A stretch of DNA of 64,000 nucleotides from Oleispirillum sp965228165. GTDB taxonomy: Bacteria > Pseudomonadota > Alphaproteobacteria > Rhodospirillales > Rhodospirillaceae. Location of the stretch: contig CBDDHB010000003.1 of the NCBI GenBank assembly GCA_965228165.1, positions 372,001 to 436,000 on the forward strand, in the 5' to 3' direction. A program made the position numbers and the translations under genes. Positions 40,033 through 48,880 of this stretch are shown here, in pieces. Below the pieces are notes generated by a model. The model saw only the letters and a list, made by a program, of their open reading frames with translations, was not told where the DNA came from and searched no databases. Each line of letters begins with the position of its first letter. The stretch's first letter is position 1.

Positions 40033-40825
40033 TCACCGCCCCGGGATCGGAATGCGATAGATCGCGCCGTCGCCCCAGGTGGCGGTGAGCAGCGACCTGC
40101 CATCCGGGGAAACGACGAGGCCGACGGGACTGCGCAGGCCCTCGGCGACGGCGCGGGAAACGCCCCCGGGCAGGATTTCCCGCACCGTGGTGCCGCCGTA
40201 ATCGACGGCGAAGACGCGATTTTCCCGCGTGCGCACCAGACCGACGCCGGGGGCGTGGAAGCCTTCCCGCACCTCGACGCGGCGACCGTCCGGGCGAAGG
40301 ACGGTGACGCCCCCCGCGATGTTGGCGACGACATGGCCGCCGTCCCCGGTCTGCACCACCCCCACCGGCGTGGAAAGACCGTCGATCACCGGCTGAACCG
40401 CGCCATCCCCCGCCGTGGCGAGAATCCGGTTGCTGCGACGATCCGCGATGAGCAACCGTCCGGAGAGATCGAAGCTGAGCCCGGCGGGCGTGCCGAGACC
40501 GCCGACATACACGCTGCGCGCTCCATCGGGGGCGAAACGGACGACCTCGTCGCGGCTGTAGGAGGCGACGTAGATCGCCCCATCGGCGGCGATCGCCAGC
40601 CCCGAGGGGCTGGAGACTTCGGCGAACAGGCTGCGCTTGCCGTCCGGCGCGACGCGGGTGACCCGCCCCGCGCCCCATTCGGCGACGTAGAGGTTGCCCC
40701 CCCGCGTCGAAGGCCATGCCCACCGGGGAGGAAAACCCCTCCCACAGTTTTTCCGGCGCGGCGGCGGCAGAGGCCGTCGCGGCAAGGCCGAGAACGGCGG
40801 CGATCGCGGCGAGGATGCGCTTCAT
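40033..40825 (-). CDS. Secreted NHL/Vgb-like beta-propeller protein, interrupted by a frameshift
   Basis: A periplasmic protein of about 263 residues with repeated blades of the NHL/SMP-30 type (SSPSGLAIAADGAIYVASYSRDEVVRFAPDG-like units; later GLRSPVGLVVSPDGRSLLTATWGDG). A signal peptide, KRILAAIAAVLGLAATASA, starts the protein. The signal-peptide frame and the propeller frame are one base apart and meet at a run of seven Cs on the plus strand (40697-40703); removing one base joins GMAFDAGG to NLYVAEWG. Its ATG overlaps the CMD stop (ATGA), so it is third in the MerR operon. Ligand unknown. Confidence 0.78.
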
Positions 40826-41079
40826 GCGCCGCCCTCCTCTTCCGCGAAGACCTCCCGGGCGGCGAACAGGCCGTTGAGCGCCGCGATGGTGGCGATCTCC
40901 CTCTCCCGCAGGCCGAGGCCGGGGCGGGCGTAAATGTCGCCGAAGGGAAACTCCACCAGATAGCGCGCGAAGTCCGGAGAGATATCGGCGAGACTCGCCA
41001 CCACCTTCTCCCCGGCGCTGCCGTCAACCTCCGAGAGGACGCGCAAACCTCTCTCGAAGCGATTTTCCTGAAGCGTCAT
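40822..41079 (-). CDS. Carboxymuconolactone decarboxylase-family protein with internal deletion
   Basis: An 85-residue protein. Its N-terminal two-thirds match CMD-family proteins (FERGLRVLSEVDGSAGEKVV, then FGDIYARPGLGLREREIAT), but after IAAL the sequence jumps to NGLFAAREVFAEE, the usual extreme C-terminus of the family. About 40-45 residues that normally hold the core helices and the HGxLNVGxxxEE segment are missing, in frame. It probably cannot fold as a normal CMD hexamer. GGAG lies seven bases before the chosen ATG; a second ATG three bases upstream is equally possible. It overlaps the MerR gene by 56 bases. Confidence 0.7.
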   Translation of the reverse strand: MTLQENRFERGLRVLSEVDGSAGEKVVASLADISPDFARYLVEFPFGDIYARPGLGLREREIATIAALNGLFAAREVFAEEEGGA

Positions 41080-41443
41080 CATCCGTCTCCACCTTGGCGT
41101 CGCCGGCGTATCCGGCGATCTTGGTGTCGAGGACGGCGAGGCAATCCTGAAGCTCGGCGACATGGGCCCGCACCAGGGCGCGGTGCTCCTCCAGCAACAG
41201 GCGGCGCTCCGCCACGGTCGCCGCGCCGCCCTCCCGCAGGCGGGCATAGCGCAGCATCCCGGAAATCGGCATGCCGGTGGTGTTCAGACGCCCGAGAAAC
41301 CCGATCCACACCAGGATCGACGGCTCGTACTCCCGGTGCCCGGAAAGCCCGCGCGCCGCGCGCGGCAGCAAACCGATCCGCTCATAATAGCGAAGGGTGT
41401 GGGCCGAAATCCCGGTGCGCGCGGCAAGCTCCCCGATTCTCAC
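41024..41443 (-). CDS. MerR-family transcriptional regulator
   Basis: A 139-residue regulator with a winged helix-turn-helix (MRIGELAARTGISAHTLRYYE), the wing GHREYEPS, and a long dimer helix (about 75-115). The C-terminal effector part is short. Two or three clustered Cys as in metal sensors are absent; the single Cys is in the dimer helix. It belongs to the small-molecule/aldehyde-type MerR group by its sequence pattern (inference). It starts the operon MerR-CMD-NHL and sits 30 bases after a MerR-type promoter, so it probably regulates itself. Confidence 0.9.
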   Translation of the reverse strand: MRIGELAARTGISAHTLRYYERIGLLPRAARGLSGHREYEPSILVWIGFLGRLNTTGMPISGMLRYARLREGGAATVAERRLLLEEHRALVRAHVAELQDCLAVLDTKIAGYAGDAKVETDDDASGKSLRERFARPLGG

Positions 41444-41473
41444 GATCCACCTCGTTCCGTCACGACGCTCTCT

Positions 41474-41504
41474 TGGCTACAGCTTCGAGCGTACTCTAAG
41501 TCAA
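41474..41504 (-). promoter_or_regulatory. MerR-type promoter and operator
   Basis: On the minus strand TTGACT and TAGCCA are 19 bases apart, the lengthened spacer that MerR proteins need in order to untwist DNA. Within the spacer region is an imperfect dyad CTTAGAG-TACG-CTCGAAG (41483-41500) with one mismatch between arms. It lies 30 bases before the MerR start. Confidence 0.75.
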
Positions 41505-41609
41505 GAGGGAAAATCGGGGAGAGAAGGAAAATCCTTCGCGAGGTGTCGCAACCCCTTGCGCGCACCATAAACCTCTGTTTTTCGCGCGAAGCGCCATCAA
41601 AAGACAAGA

Positions 41610-41636
41610 AAGGCCGGTGAAACCCTCACCGGCCTT
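41610..41636 (-). terminator. Intrinsic terminator of alaS
   Basis: AAGGCCGGTGA pairs with TCACCGGCCTT around AACCC. On the minus strand the stem is followed by a T-rich run (TTTCTTGTCTTTTG), which fits rho-independent termination of alaS. Confidence 0.75.
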
Positions 41637-41691
41637 AAACTGATGGGTTCAAAGGGGCCAGCCCCTTTGCGGGTCCGGGCAGAGCCCGGCC

Positions 41692-44337
41692 TTAATTCGC
41701 CTTCGCCGCCATTGCGGCTTCGATCGCGGCGATCGCCTCGGCGGCCTTGGCCCCGTCGGGGCCGCCCGCCTGCGCCATGTCGGGGCGGCGGCCGCCGCCC
41801 TTGCCGCCCAGGGCGGCCGACCCGGCACGGACCAGATCGACGGCGTTGCAGCGTTCGGCGACGTCGGCGGTGGCGGCGACCACCAGGGAAGCCTTGCCCT
41901 CGACGACGCTGATCAGGGCGACGACGCCCGAGCCGATCTGGGTCTTGATCTCGTCGGCCATGCCTTTCAGATCCTTGGCGGGCACGTCCTCCAGCACCTT
42001 GCCGACGAAGGCGACGCCACCAACGCTCTTCGGCCCCTCCGCCGCGCCCGCGCCGCCCATGGCGAGCTTCTTGCGGGTGTCGGAGAGTTCGCGCTCCAGG
42101 CGCTTCTTGTCTTCCAGCAGTTGCGCCAGACGGTCGGGCAGTTCGGTCGGCGGCGCCTTCAAGGTCTCGGCGGCGCGCGCCAGGATCGCATCGTGCTCGG
42201 CGACGTAGTGTTCGGCGGCGGCGCCGACCACCGCCTCGATCCGGCGCACGCCCGCCGCCACCGCGCTTTCGGCGACGATCTTGAACAGGCCGATGTCGCC
42301 GGTGCGGGAGACGTGGGTGCCGCCGCAGAGTTCGACGGAATAGGTGTTCTCGCCCTCGCCCATCGACACCACGCGCACTTCCTCGCCGTATTTTTCGCCG
42401 AACAGGGCCATCGCCCCCGCCGCGACCGCCGATTCCGGGTCCATCAGGCGGGTGGTGGAGACCAGATTGGCGCGGATGCGATCGTTGATTTCCGCCTCCA
42501 CCGCCGCCTTGTCCTCGGGCGACAGCGGTTTCGGATGGCTGACGTCGAAGCGCAGCCGGTCGGAAGACACCAGAGACCCCTTCTGGGTCACGTGCTCGCC
42601 CAGGCGGTGGCGCAGCGCGGCATGCAGCAGATGGGTCGCCGAGTGGTGGGCGCGCAGGGCGGAGCGGCGGGTATGATCGACGATGCAGCGCGCCGCGTCG
42701 CCCACCATGATCGGTCCGCCTTCCAGCACGCCGACGTGGACATGCAGCGAACCGACCCGCTTCTGGGTGTCGGTGACCGACAGGCGCGCGCCGCTGGCGA
42801 AGACGATCTCGCCCGCGTCGCCCGACTGGCCGCCGGATTCGCCATAGAACGGCGTCTGGTTGAGCAGCACCGCGACAGCGCCGGGCTGGGCGGTCGCGAC
42901 CGGCTGACCGTCCACCACCAGGGCGGTGACGGTGCCTTCCGCATCCTCGGTATCGTAGCCCAAGAACTCGGTGGCCCCGACCTTGTCCTTCAGGTCGAAC
43001 CACACCGATTCGGTCGCCGCCTCGCCGGAACCCGCCCAGGCCTTGCGCGCGTCCTCGCGCTGCTTGGCCATCGCGGCGGCGAATCCCGCCTCGTCCACCC
43101 GCATGCCGCGGGCGCGCAGGGCGTCCTGGGTCAAATCCAGCGGGAAGCCATAGGTGTCATAGAGCTTGAACGCCACCTCGCCGGGCAGCACGCCGTCGGC
43201 GGCAAGGGCGGCGGTCTCGTCCTCCAGCAGGCGCAGGCCGCGTTCCAGCAGTTGCTTGAAGCGGGTTTCCTCCAGCTTCAGGGTCTCGGTAATCAGCACC
43301 TCGGCGCGGGCGAGTTCGGGATACGCGCCGCCCATCTTGGCGACCAGGGCGCGCACCAGCTTGTGCAGCAGCGGCTCGCGGCAGCCCATCATGTGGGCGT
43401 GGCGCATCGCCCGACGCATGATCCGGCGCAGCACGTAGCCGCGCCCTTCGTTGGACGGCAGCACGCCGTCGGCGATGAGGAACCCGGCGGAGCGCAGATG
43501 GTCGGCAACGACGCGGTGCGACACCTTGTGCGGACCGTCCGGATCGACGCCCGAGGCATGCGCCGAGGCCTCGATCAGGAAGCGCATCAGGTCGATGTCG
43601 TAGTTGTCGTGCTTGCCCTGCAAGACGGCGGTGACCCGTTCCAACCCCATGCCGGTATCGATCGAGGGCTTGGGTAGAGCCACGCGGCTGCCGTCGGCCT
43701 GCTGTTCGTACTGCATGAACACCAAGTTCCAGATCTCGATGAAGCGGTCGCCGTCCTGATCCGGGCTGCCGGGCGGGCCACCCGCGATGTCCGGCCCGTG
43801 GTCGAAGAAGATTTCCGAGCAGGGGCCGCAGGGGCCGGTGTCGCCCATCGACCAGAAATTGTCGGAGGTCGGGATGCGGATGATCCGGGATTCGGGCAGG
43901 CCCGCCACCTTTTTCCACAGATCGAAGGCCTCGTCGTCCTCGGCGAAGACGGTGGCGAGCAACCGATCCTTCGGCAGGCCGAAGTCCTTGGTGATCAGGG
44001 TCCAGGCGAAATCGATGGCGTCGGCCTTGAAATAGTCGCCGAACGAGAAGTTGCCCAGCATCTCGAAAAAGGTGTGATGCCGCGCGGTATAGCCGACGTT
44101 GTCCAGGTCGTTGTGCTTGCCCCCGGCGCGCACGCACTTCTGCGAGGTGGTGGCGCGGGAATAGGGCCGGTGTTCCGCCCCGGTGAAGACGTTCTTGAAC
44201 TGCACCATCCCCGCGTTGGTGAACAACAGGGTCGGATCGTTGCGCGGCACCAGCGGCGAGGACTCGATGATCTGATGTCCGTGATCCTTGAAGAAGTTCA
44301 GGAAAGCGGAACGGATATCGTTGGTGGTGGTGGTCAT
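41692..44337 (-). CDS. alaS: Alanyl-tRNA synthetase
   Basis: An essential 881-residue class II synthetase. In order: catalytic domain with motif 1 region LFTNAGMVQFKNVFTG, ARHHTFFEMLGNFSFGDYF (motif 2 region) and GMGLERV (motif 3); tRNA-recognition helices; the editing domain with zinc ligands in HHSATHLLHAALR and VELCGGTHVSRTGDIG; and the C-terminal C-Ala domain with a Gly-rich RPDMAQAGG segment. The length is normal and all motifs intact. It follows recA on the same strand with the VOC gene between. Confidence 0.98.
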   Translation of the reverse strand: MTTTTNDIRSAFLNFFKDHGHQIIESSPLVPRNDPTLLFTNAGMVQFKNVFTGAEHRPYSRATTSQKCVRAGGKHNDLDNVGYTARHHTFFEMLGNFSFGDYFKADAIDFAWTLITKDFGLPKDRLLATVFAEDDEAFDLWKKVAGLPESRIIRIPTSDNFWSMGDTGPCGPCSEIFFDHGPDIAGGPPGSPDQDGDRFIEIWNLVFMQYEQQADGSRVALPKPSIDTGMGLERVTAVLQGKHDNYDIDLMRFLIEASAHASGVDPDGPHKVSHRVVADHLRSAGFLIADGVLPSNEGRGYVLRRIMRRAMRHAHMMGCREPLLHKLVRALVAKMGGAYPELARAEVLITETLKLEETRFKQLLERGLRLLEDETAALAADGVLPGEVAFKLYDTYGFPLDLTQDALRARGMRVDEAGFAAAMAKQREDARKAWAGSGEAATESVWFDLKDKVGATEFLGYDTEDAEGTVTALVVDGQPVATAQPGAVAVLLNQTPFYGESGGQSGDAGEIVFASGARLSVTDTQKRVGSLHVHVGVLEGGPIMVGDAARCIVDHTRRSALRAHHSATHLLHAALRHRLGEHVTQKGSLVSSDRLRFDVSHPKPLSPEDKAAVEAEINDRIRANLVSTTRLMDPESAVAAGAMALFGEKYGEEVRVVSMGEGENTYSVELCGGTHVSRTGDIGLFKIVAESAVAAGVRRIEAVVGAAAEHYVAEHDAILARAAETLKAPPTELPDRLAQLLEDKKRLERELSDTRKKLAMGGAGAAEGPKSVGGVAFVGKVLEDVPAKDLKGMADEIKTQIGSGVVALISVVEGKASLVVAATADVAERCNAVDLVRAGSAALGGKGGGRRPDMAQAGGPDGAKAAEAIAAIEAAMAAKAN

Positions 44338-44473
44338 GGCGTTTTCACCGGCACAAATGTTCGACCCGGCCCCCGGACGCCTTCCGGCCTTCCGCGAAGC
44401 GAAGGACTTGTGTATCGCGCGTCCCGGAGGAAGTCAAAAATTTCGCCGGAACCCGGCGGGAAAACCGGAACGA

Positions 44474-44860
44474 TCACCCGACCGGGGTGCAGAGCTCGAC
44501 CAGAAAGCCGTGCGGGTCGCGCACATAGGCGACGGTCTGCCCCCAGGGCTTGTCTTCCGGAGGCTTGACCAGGACCGCCCCGGCGGCGACGGCGCGATCG
44601 AGCGCGGCGGCGACGTCGTCGGTCAGCAGGGCGATCTCCGCGCCGGGGGGAGACTCCTCCGGACGCAGGGGGCGGAAGCCCAGGTTCTCGCCTTCCAGCA
44701 GGGATTCGGCGGCGAAGGCCAGCGACGTCGCGCCGGTGTCCATTTCGCCGAAATTGCCGCACTCGGTGACCATGCGCGGCGATAAGCCGAAGGCGCGTTC
44801 ATATAAGCCGACGGCAGCGCGAACGTCCGGCACGTACAGAATGACGTATCCCAGTTTCAT
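44474..44860 (-). CDS. VOC (glyoxalase-like) family protein
   Basis: A 128-residue protein with two beta-alpha-beta-beta-beta modules of the vicinal-oxygen-chelate fold: VILYVPDVRAAVGLYERAFGL at the start and VAYVRDPHGFLVELCTPVG at the end. The metal-binding Glu near the end is present (VELC), while the first-module His is replaced (GYVILYV), so the metal site may be incomplete. The function cannot be assigned; relatives include resistance proteins and lyases. It lies between alaS and a 316-base gap. Confidence 0.85.
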   Translation of the reverse strand: MKLGYVILYVPDVRAAVGLYERAFGLSPRMVTECGNFGEMDTGATSLAFAAESLLEGENLGFRPLRPEESPPGAEIALLTDDVAAALDRAVAAGAVLVKPPEDKPWGQTVAYVRDPHGFLVELCTPVG

Positions 44861-45176
44861 GTCGAATTCCCTTTGAAAACAAGATCGGGGCGCTGCCCCG
44901 AACCCCGCTGGGGACTAGCTCGGAAAACGCTTGTTGCATTTTCCTCATCCTCGGCTTCGCCTCGGACCGCCGCCTTTGGCGACGTCCCTACGAAAGCCTT
45001 CGGCTTTCTCCGTGGTCCCCAGACCCCGTTCGTTTCGGTTTTTGCGTGGTGCGCGATAAGACGATCACGCGGCGTGAAGGACAACAGTCGCTTGCGCGAC
45101 GAAAAAAGACTGGAGTTCGGGGTCTGCGATCCCGATGGGGTCCGGGGGCAAAGCCCCCGGCCTGGTTTTCCCGATC
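44861..45176. other. Gene-free gap with GC palindromes
   Basis: No gene is supported here. It holds a hairpin CGGGGC-GCT-GCCCCG at 44886-44900 and another at 45142-45160, separated by AT-richer bases. The overall text (CCCCGAACCCCGCTGGGG, GGGGTCCGGGGGCAAAG) is of the dispersed intergenic type common in alphaproteobacteria. A related block follows alaS at 41650-41690. Confidence 0.6.
45142..45160 (-). terminator. Hairpin after recA
   Basis: CCGGGGGC and GCCCCCGG pair around AAA, 17 bases past the recA stop. No T-run follows, so it may also be part of the dispersed repeat in this gap. Confidence 0.45.
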
Positions 45177-46247
45177 CTACGGCTCGTCCGCCGGTTCGGT
45201 GGTGTCGGTCAGCATCGCCTCGACGATCAGGCCGGCGTTGGCGCGCACCGCGCCCTCGATTTCCGCCGCGATCGCCGGATTGTCCTTAAGGAACGACTTG
45301 GCGTTGTCGCGGCCCTGGCCGATGCGCTGGTCCTTGTACGAGAACCACGAGCCGGACTTGTCGATCAGCCCGCCCTGCACGCCAAGGTCCAGAAGCTCGC
45401 CGGTCTTGGAGATGCCGACGCCGTAATCGATGTCGAATTCCACGGTCTTGAACGGCGGCGCGACCTTGTTCTTGACCACGCGCACCCGGGTCTGGTTGCC
45501 GGTGACCTCGTCCTTGATCTTGACCTGACCGATGCGCCGGATGTCCAGCCGCACCGAGGCATAGAACTTCAGCGCGTTGCCGCCGGTGGTGGTTTCCGGA
45601 TTGCCGAACATCACGCCGATCTTCATCCGGATTTGGTTGATGAATATGACCAGGGTGTTGGAGCGGGAGACCGAGCCGGTCAGCTTGCGCAGCGCCTGGC
45701 TCATCAGGCGGGCTTGCAGGCCGACGTGGGAGTCGCCCATCTCGCCTTCCAATTCGGTGCGCGGCGTCAGGGCGGCCACCGAATCGACCACCAGAACGTC
45801 CACCGCGCCGGAGCGCACCAGGGTATCGGTGATTTCCAGCGCCTGTTCCCCGGCGTCGGGCTGGGAGATCAGAAGATCGTCGAGATTGACCCCCAGTTTG
45901 CGCGCATAGGACGGGTCGAGGGCGTGTTCGGCATCGACGAAGGCGCAGGTGCCGCCCTTTTTCTGCGCCTCGGCGATGACGTGCAGGGCCAGGGTGGTCT
46001 TGCCCGAGCTTTCCGGGCCATAGATTTCGACAATGCGCCCGCGCGGCAGGCCGCCGATGCCGAGCGCCAGATCGAGTCCCAGGGATCCGGTGGAGATCGC
46101 CTCGATATCCACCGCGTTCTCGTGCTGACCGAGACGCATGATCGAGCCCTTGCCGAAGTTGCGCTCGATCTGCGTCACCGCCGCTTCCAAAGCCTTCTGT
46201 TTGTCCATGGTTTCCTTATCCACCAGGCGAAGAACGGTTTGCATCAT
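45177..46247 (-). CDS. recA: Recombinase RecA
   Basis: The strand-exchange protein and co-protease of LexA. 356 residues; Walker A GPESSGKTT, Walker B VLVVDSVAAL, the loop segment GNALKFYASVRLDIRR and an acidic C-terminal end are all intact. The start at 46247 is chosen because relatives share the N-terminal extension LRLVDKET before MDKQKALEAA; a GAGGC lies six bases before it. The internal ATG at 46208 has an AAGGAA and is a possible second start. An SOS box lies about 97 bases upstream. Confidence 0.97.
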   Translation of the reverse strand: MMQTVLRLVDKETMDKQKALEAAVTQIERNFGKGSIMRLGQHENAVDIEAISTGSLGLDLALGIGGLPRGRIVEIYGPESSGKTTLALHVIAEAQKKGGTCAFVDAEHALDPSYARKLGVNLDDLLISQPDAGEQALEITDTLVRSGAVDVLVVDSVAALTPRTELEGEMGDSHVGLQARLMSQALRKLTGSVSRSNTLVIFINQIRMKIGVMFGNPETTTGGNALKFYASVRLDIRRIGQVKIKDEVTGNQTRVRVVKNKVAPPFKTVEFDIDYGVGISKTGELLDLGVQGGLIDKSGSWFSYKDQRIGQGRDNAKSFLKDNPAIAAEIEGAVRANAGLIVEAMLTDTTEPADEP

Positions 46248-46343
46248 GGCCGAGCCTCGTTATCCCATATTTCGCTGCGGTGGCACAACGTCCCTTCATG
46301 CCGCGCCATCTGATCATGTTTTGTTCCGGTCGTCCAGAGAAAA

Positions 46344-46358
46344 GAACGTAAGCGGAAC
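46344..46358 (-). promoter_or_regulatory. LexA (SOS) box upstream of recA
   Basis: GAAC-GTAAGCG-GAAC is a perfect GAAC-N7-GAAC (GTTC-N7-GTTC on the recA strand), the LexA site of alphaproteobacteria. It lies in the 119-base gap between cckA and recA. Confidence 0.85.
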
Positions 46359-46366
46359 ATGCGACA

Positions 46367-48826
46367 TCAGGGAACGGCGGTGGCCTCCGCCACCTTGGCG
46401 GCGAGCGCGTCCAGGGAGAACGGCTTGGCGAGGAACAGCACGTCGGGAGAATCCGCCAGGTCGTCGGAGGCGATGTCCTCGGAATAGCCGGACATCAGGA
46501 TCACCCGGATCGAGGGATATTCCTGCCGCACCAGACGGGCCAGGGTCGCGCCGTCCATTCCCGGCATCACCATGTCGGTAATCAGCACATCGACCTCGTC
46601 GTGGTCCTGAAGCAGGGCAATCGCCTGTTCGCCGTCGGCGGCCTCCAGCACCGTATAGCCCTTGGCCTTAAGGGCGCGGGCGGAGAACATCCGCACCGCG
46701 TCCTCGTCCTCGACGATCAGCACCACCTTGCCCTCGGGCAGGGCGAGCGGACGCTCATCGGCTTCCTTTTCCTCGGTCGCGGCGGGCTGCGCCGAGGCGG
46801 CGCGGGCGCGCACCGCCGCCTCGTCGAAGCGCGGCAGATAGAGGGTGAAGGTCGCCCCCTCGCCCTTCCTGCTTTCCACCGTCACCGTGCCCTCGGTCTG
46901 GCGGACGATGCCGTAGACGGTGGACAGCCCCAGCCCGGTTCCCGCCGCCGCCGATCCCGCCTTGGTCGAGAAGAAGGGCTCGAAGATGCGCGGGATGTCT
47001 TCCTTGGCGATGCCGGTGCCGGTGTCCGCCACCTCGATCGCCACGTAGTGGCCGGGAGCCACGGTTTCCGCCCCCACCTTCCGCGGTTCGGAGAGGTGCC
47101 GCGCCTCGGTGCGGATGGACAGGGTGCCGCCGCCGATCATGGCGTCGCGGGCGTTCACCGCGAGGTTGATGATCACCTGATCGAACTGGCCGGGATCGAC
47201 CCGCACATAGCCGACGTCGCGACCGTGGATCAGATTCAGTTCGATGGTCTCGCCGAGGAACCGACGCAGCAGGTGGGAAAGCTCGGCCAGCGCGTCCGGC
47301 ACCTTGACGAAGCGCTGCAGCAACGGCTGGCGGCGCGAGAAGGCCAGCAACTGCCGCACCAGATTGGCGGCGCGGTTGGCGTTCTGCTTGATCTGCATGA
47401 TGTCGGTGAACGAGGCGCTGCCCGGCCCGTGGCGTTGCAGCAGCAAATCGCAGAAACCGATCATCGCGGTCAGAAGATTGTTGAAGTCGTGCGCCACGCC
47501 GCCCGCCAATTGGCCCATCGCCTGCATCTTCTGCGCCTGGGCGGTCTGGATTTGCAGGGCGCGGCGGTCGGTGGTGTCGATGACGTGGATCAGTTGCCGG
47601 GCGGGCGCGTCCCCGTCCCCTTCCGCCGCGTCGTCGAACAGCGGACGGATGAACAGCATGGCGACCAGGTCGCGCGGCGTGTCCAGACGGACCTCCAGCG
47701 GCGCCACCGGCTGGCCCGAGGCGGCGCGGACGAACACTTCCGCCAGATCGGCGCGCATCGCCGGATCGACCAGTTCCTCCAGCTTCAGGCCGACCAGATC
47801 GTCGCGCGACCGGCCCAGCATCGCCGCCAGGGTCTCGTTGGCGTCGGCGAGCATCGGATAGGGCAGGCCGCCGACATCGACCACCGCGATGCCGACCGGC
47901 GCTTCGTCGAAGACCAGGCGGCTGAACTGGCTGGCGATGCCGGATTCGGCGGCGGCGTCCCCGGCGTCGCGCACCACCACGGCGCGGGTCAGGGTTTCGT
48001 CGTTCTCGTCGGCGAGGGAATGGACCAGAAGAGCGGAAAATCCGCCGCCGCGCGGTCCGCGAAAGCGCACCAGGCCGCGCCACGCGCCATCCAGTTCCGG
48101 CCGCGCCGAGCCTTCCGCCAGAACTCCGGACAGGGACTGGCCGACCAGCGCGTCGGGGGTGAACCCCAGCCACTCCGCCAGGGTCTGGTTGACGTAGCGG
48201 AAGGTCTGCCCGGCGGACAGCGCGTACACCCCGACCGGCAGAAAGTCGAGAAAGTCGCTCAAATACTCGCGCTCGCCCTTGAGCACGTTCTCCACCGCGC
48301 GGCGGGCGGAGACATCGGCGGCGACGAGCAGCCTGCCCCCCGGCGGCTGCGCCAGGGCGCGCACCTCGACCCGCACCCAATCGCGGCTGCCCAGGCGCTC
48401 GTCGCGCACCGGCTTCAGGGAAAGCTCCTGCGCCGCGTCCAGACCGGCGGCATAGGCGCCGCGCAGACGTTCCAACGCCTCGCGATCGGGTTCGGTGTCG
48501 GCCAGCCGCGCCGCCAGCACGCTCAAGGGATCGGCGTCGCCCCAGAAGCGGCGGCCCTCGGCGTTGGCGGCGACGGTGCGCCCCGCCGCGTCCACCGCGC
48601 GCAAGGCCCGCTTGTCACGGTCCAGACAGGATTGCAGCGCCTCGGCGCGGCCGAGCCGCGCCTGCCACGAGGCCGCCTCGCGCAGCATCAGGGCGGCGCC
48701 AAGAACCCCCAGGCCGGCGCCCGCCGCCATCGTCCAGGCGGCGACGCCGCTGCCGGTGGCGCCGCTCAAGGTCACCCCGAAGCCCAGCACCACGATCAGG
48801 GCGCCCCACGTACTGAATCCCTTCAT
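46367..48826 (-). CDS. cckA: Hybrid sensor kinase CckA
   Basis: An 819-residue cell-cycle kinase; in this group CckA, through ChpT, controls phosphorylation of CtrA. Two membrane segments (about 8-27 and 31-49) come first, then PAS domains (about 70-390), HisKA with His446 in GGVAHDFNNLLTAMIGF, an ATPase domain with NLAVNARDAM and GTGLGLSTVYGIV, and a C-terminal receiver with Asp751 in LITDMVMPGMDG. The HDFNN form of the H box is typical of CckA. It follows flhB by 54 bases, as in related genomes, so it may be cotranscribed with the flagellar genes. Confidence 0.9.
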   Translation of the reverse strand: MKGFSTWGALIVVLGFGVTLSGATGSGVAAWTMAAGAGLGVLGAALMLREAASWQARLGRAEALQSCLDRDKRALRAVDAAGRTVAANAEGRRFWGDADPLSVLAARLADTEPDREALERLRGAYAAGLDAAQELSLKPVRDERLGSRDWVRVEVRALAQPPGGRLLVAADVSARRAVENVLKGEREYLSDFLDFLPVGVYALSAGQTFRYVNQTLAEWLGFTPDALVGQSLSGVLAEGSARPELDGAWRGLVRFRGPRGGGFSALLVHSLADENDETLTRAVVVRDAGDAAAESGIASQFSRLVFDEAPVGIAVVDVGGLPYPMLADANETLAAMLGRSRDDLVGLKLEELVDPAMRADLAEVFVRAASGQPVAPLEVRLDTPRDLVAMLFIRPLFDDAAEGDGDAPARQLIHVIDTTDRRALQIQTAQAQKMQAMGQLAGGVAHDFNNLLTAMIGFCDLLLQRHGPGSASFTDIMQIKQNANRAANLVRQLLAFSRRQPLLQRFVKVPDALAELSHLLRRFLGETIELNLIHGRDVGYVRVDPGQFDQVIINLAVNARDAMIGGGTLSIRTEARHLSEPRKVGAETVAPGHYVAIEVADTGTGIAKEDIPRIFEPFFSTKAGSAAAGTGLGLSTVYGIVRQTEGTVTVESRKGEGATFTLYLPRFDEAAVRARAASAQPAATEEKEADERPLALPEGKVVLIVEDEDAVRMFSARALKAKGYTVLEAADGEQAIALLQDHDEVDVLITDMVMPGMDGATLARLVRQEYPSIRVILMSGYSEDIASDDLADSPDVLFLAKPFSLDALAAKVAEATAVP

Positions 48827-48880
48827 CTTTGGCTCCGGTTGCCGCCCGAACCGCCAGTGTGGCAGGCCACGAAGTCCCTG

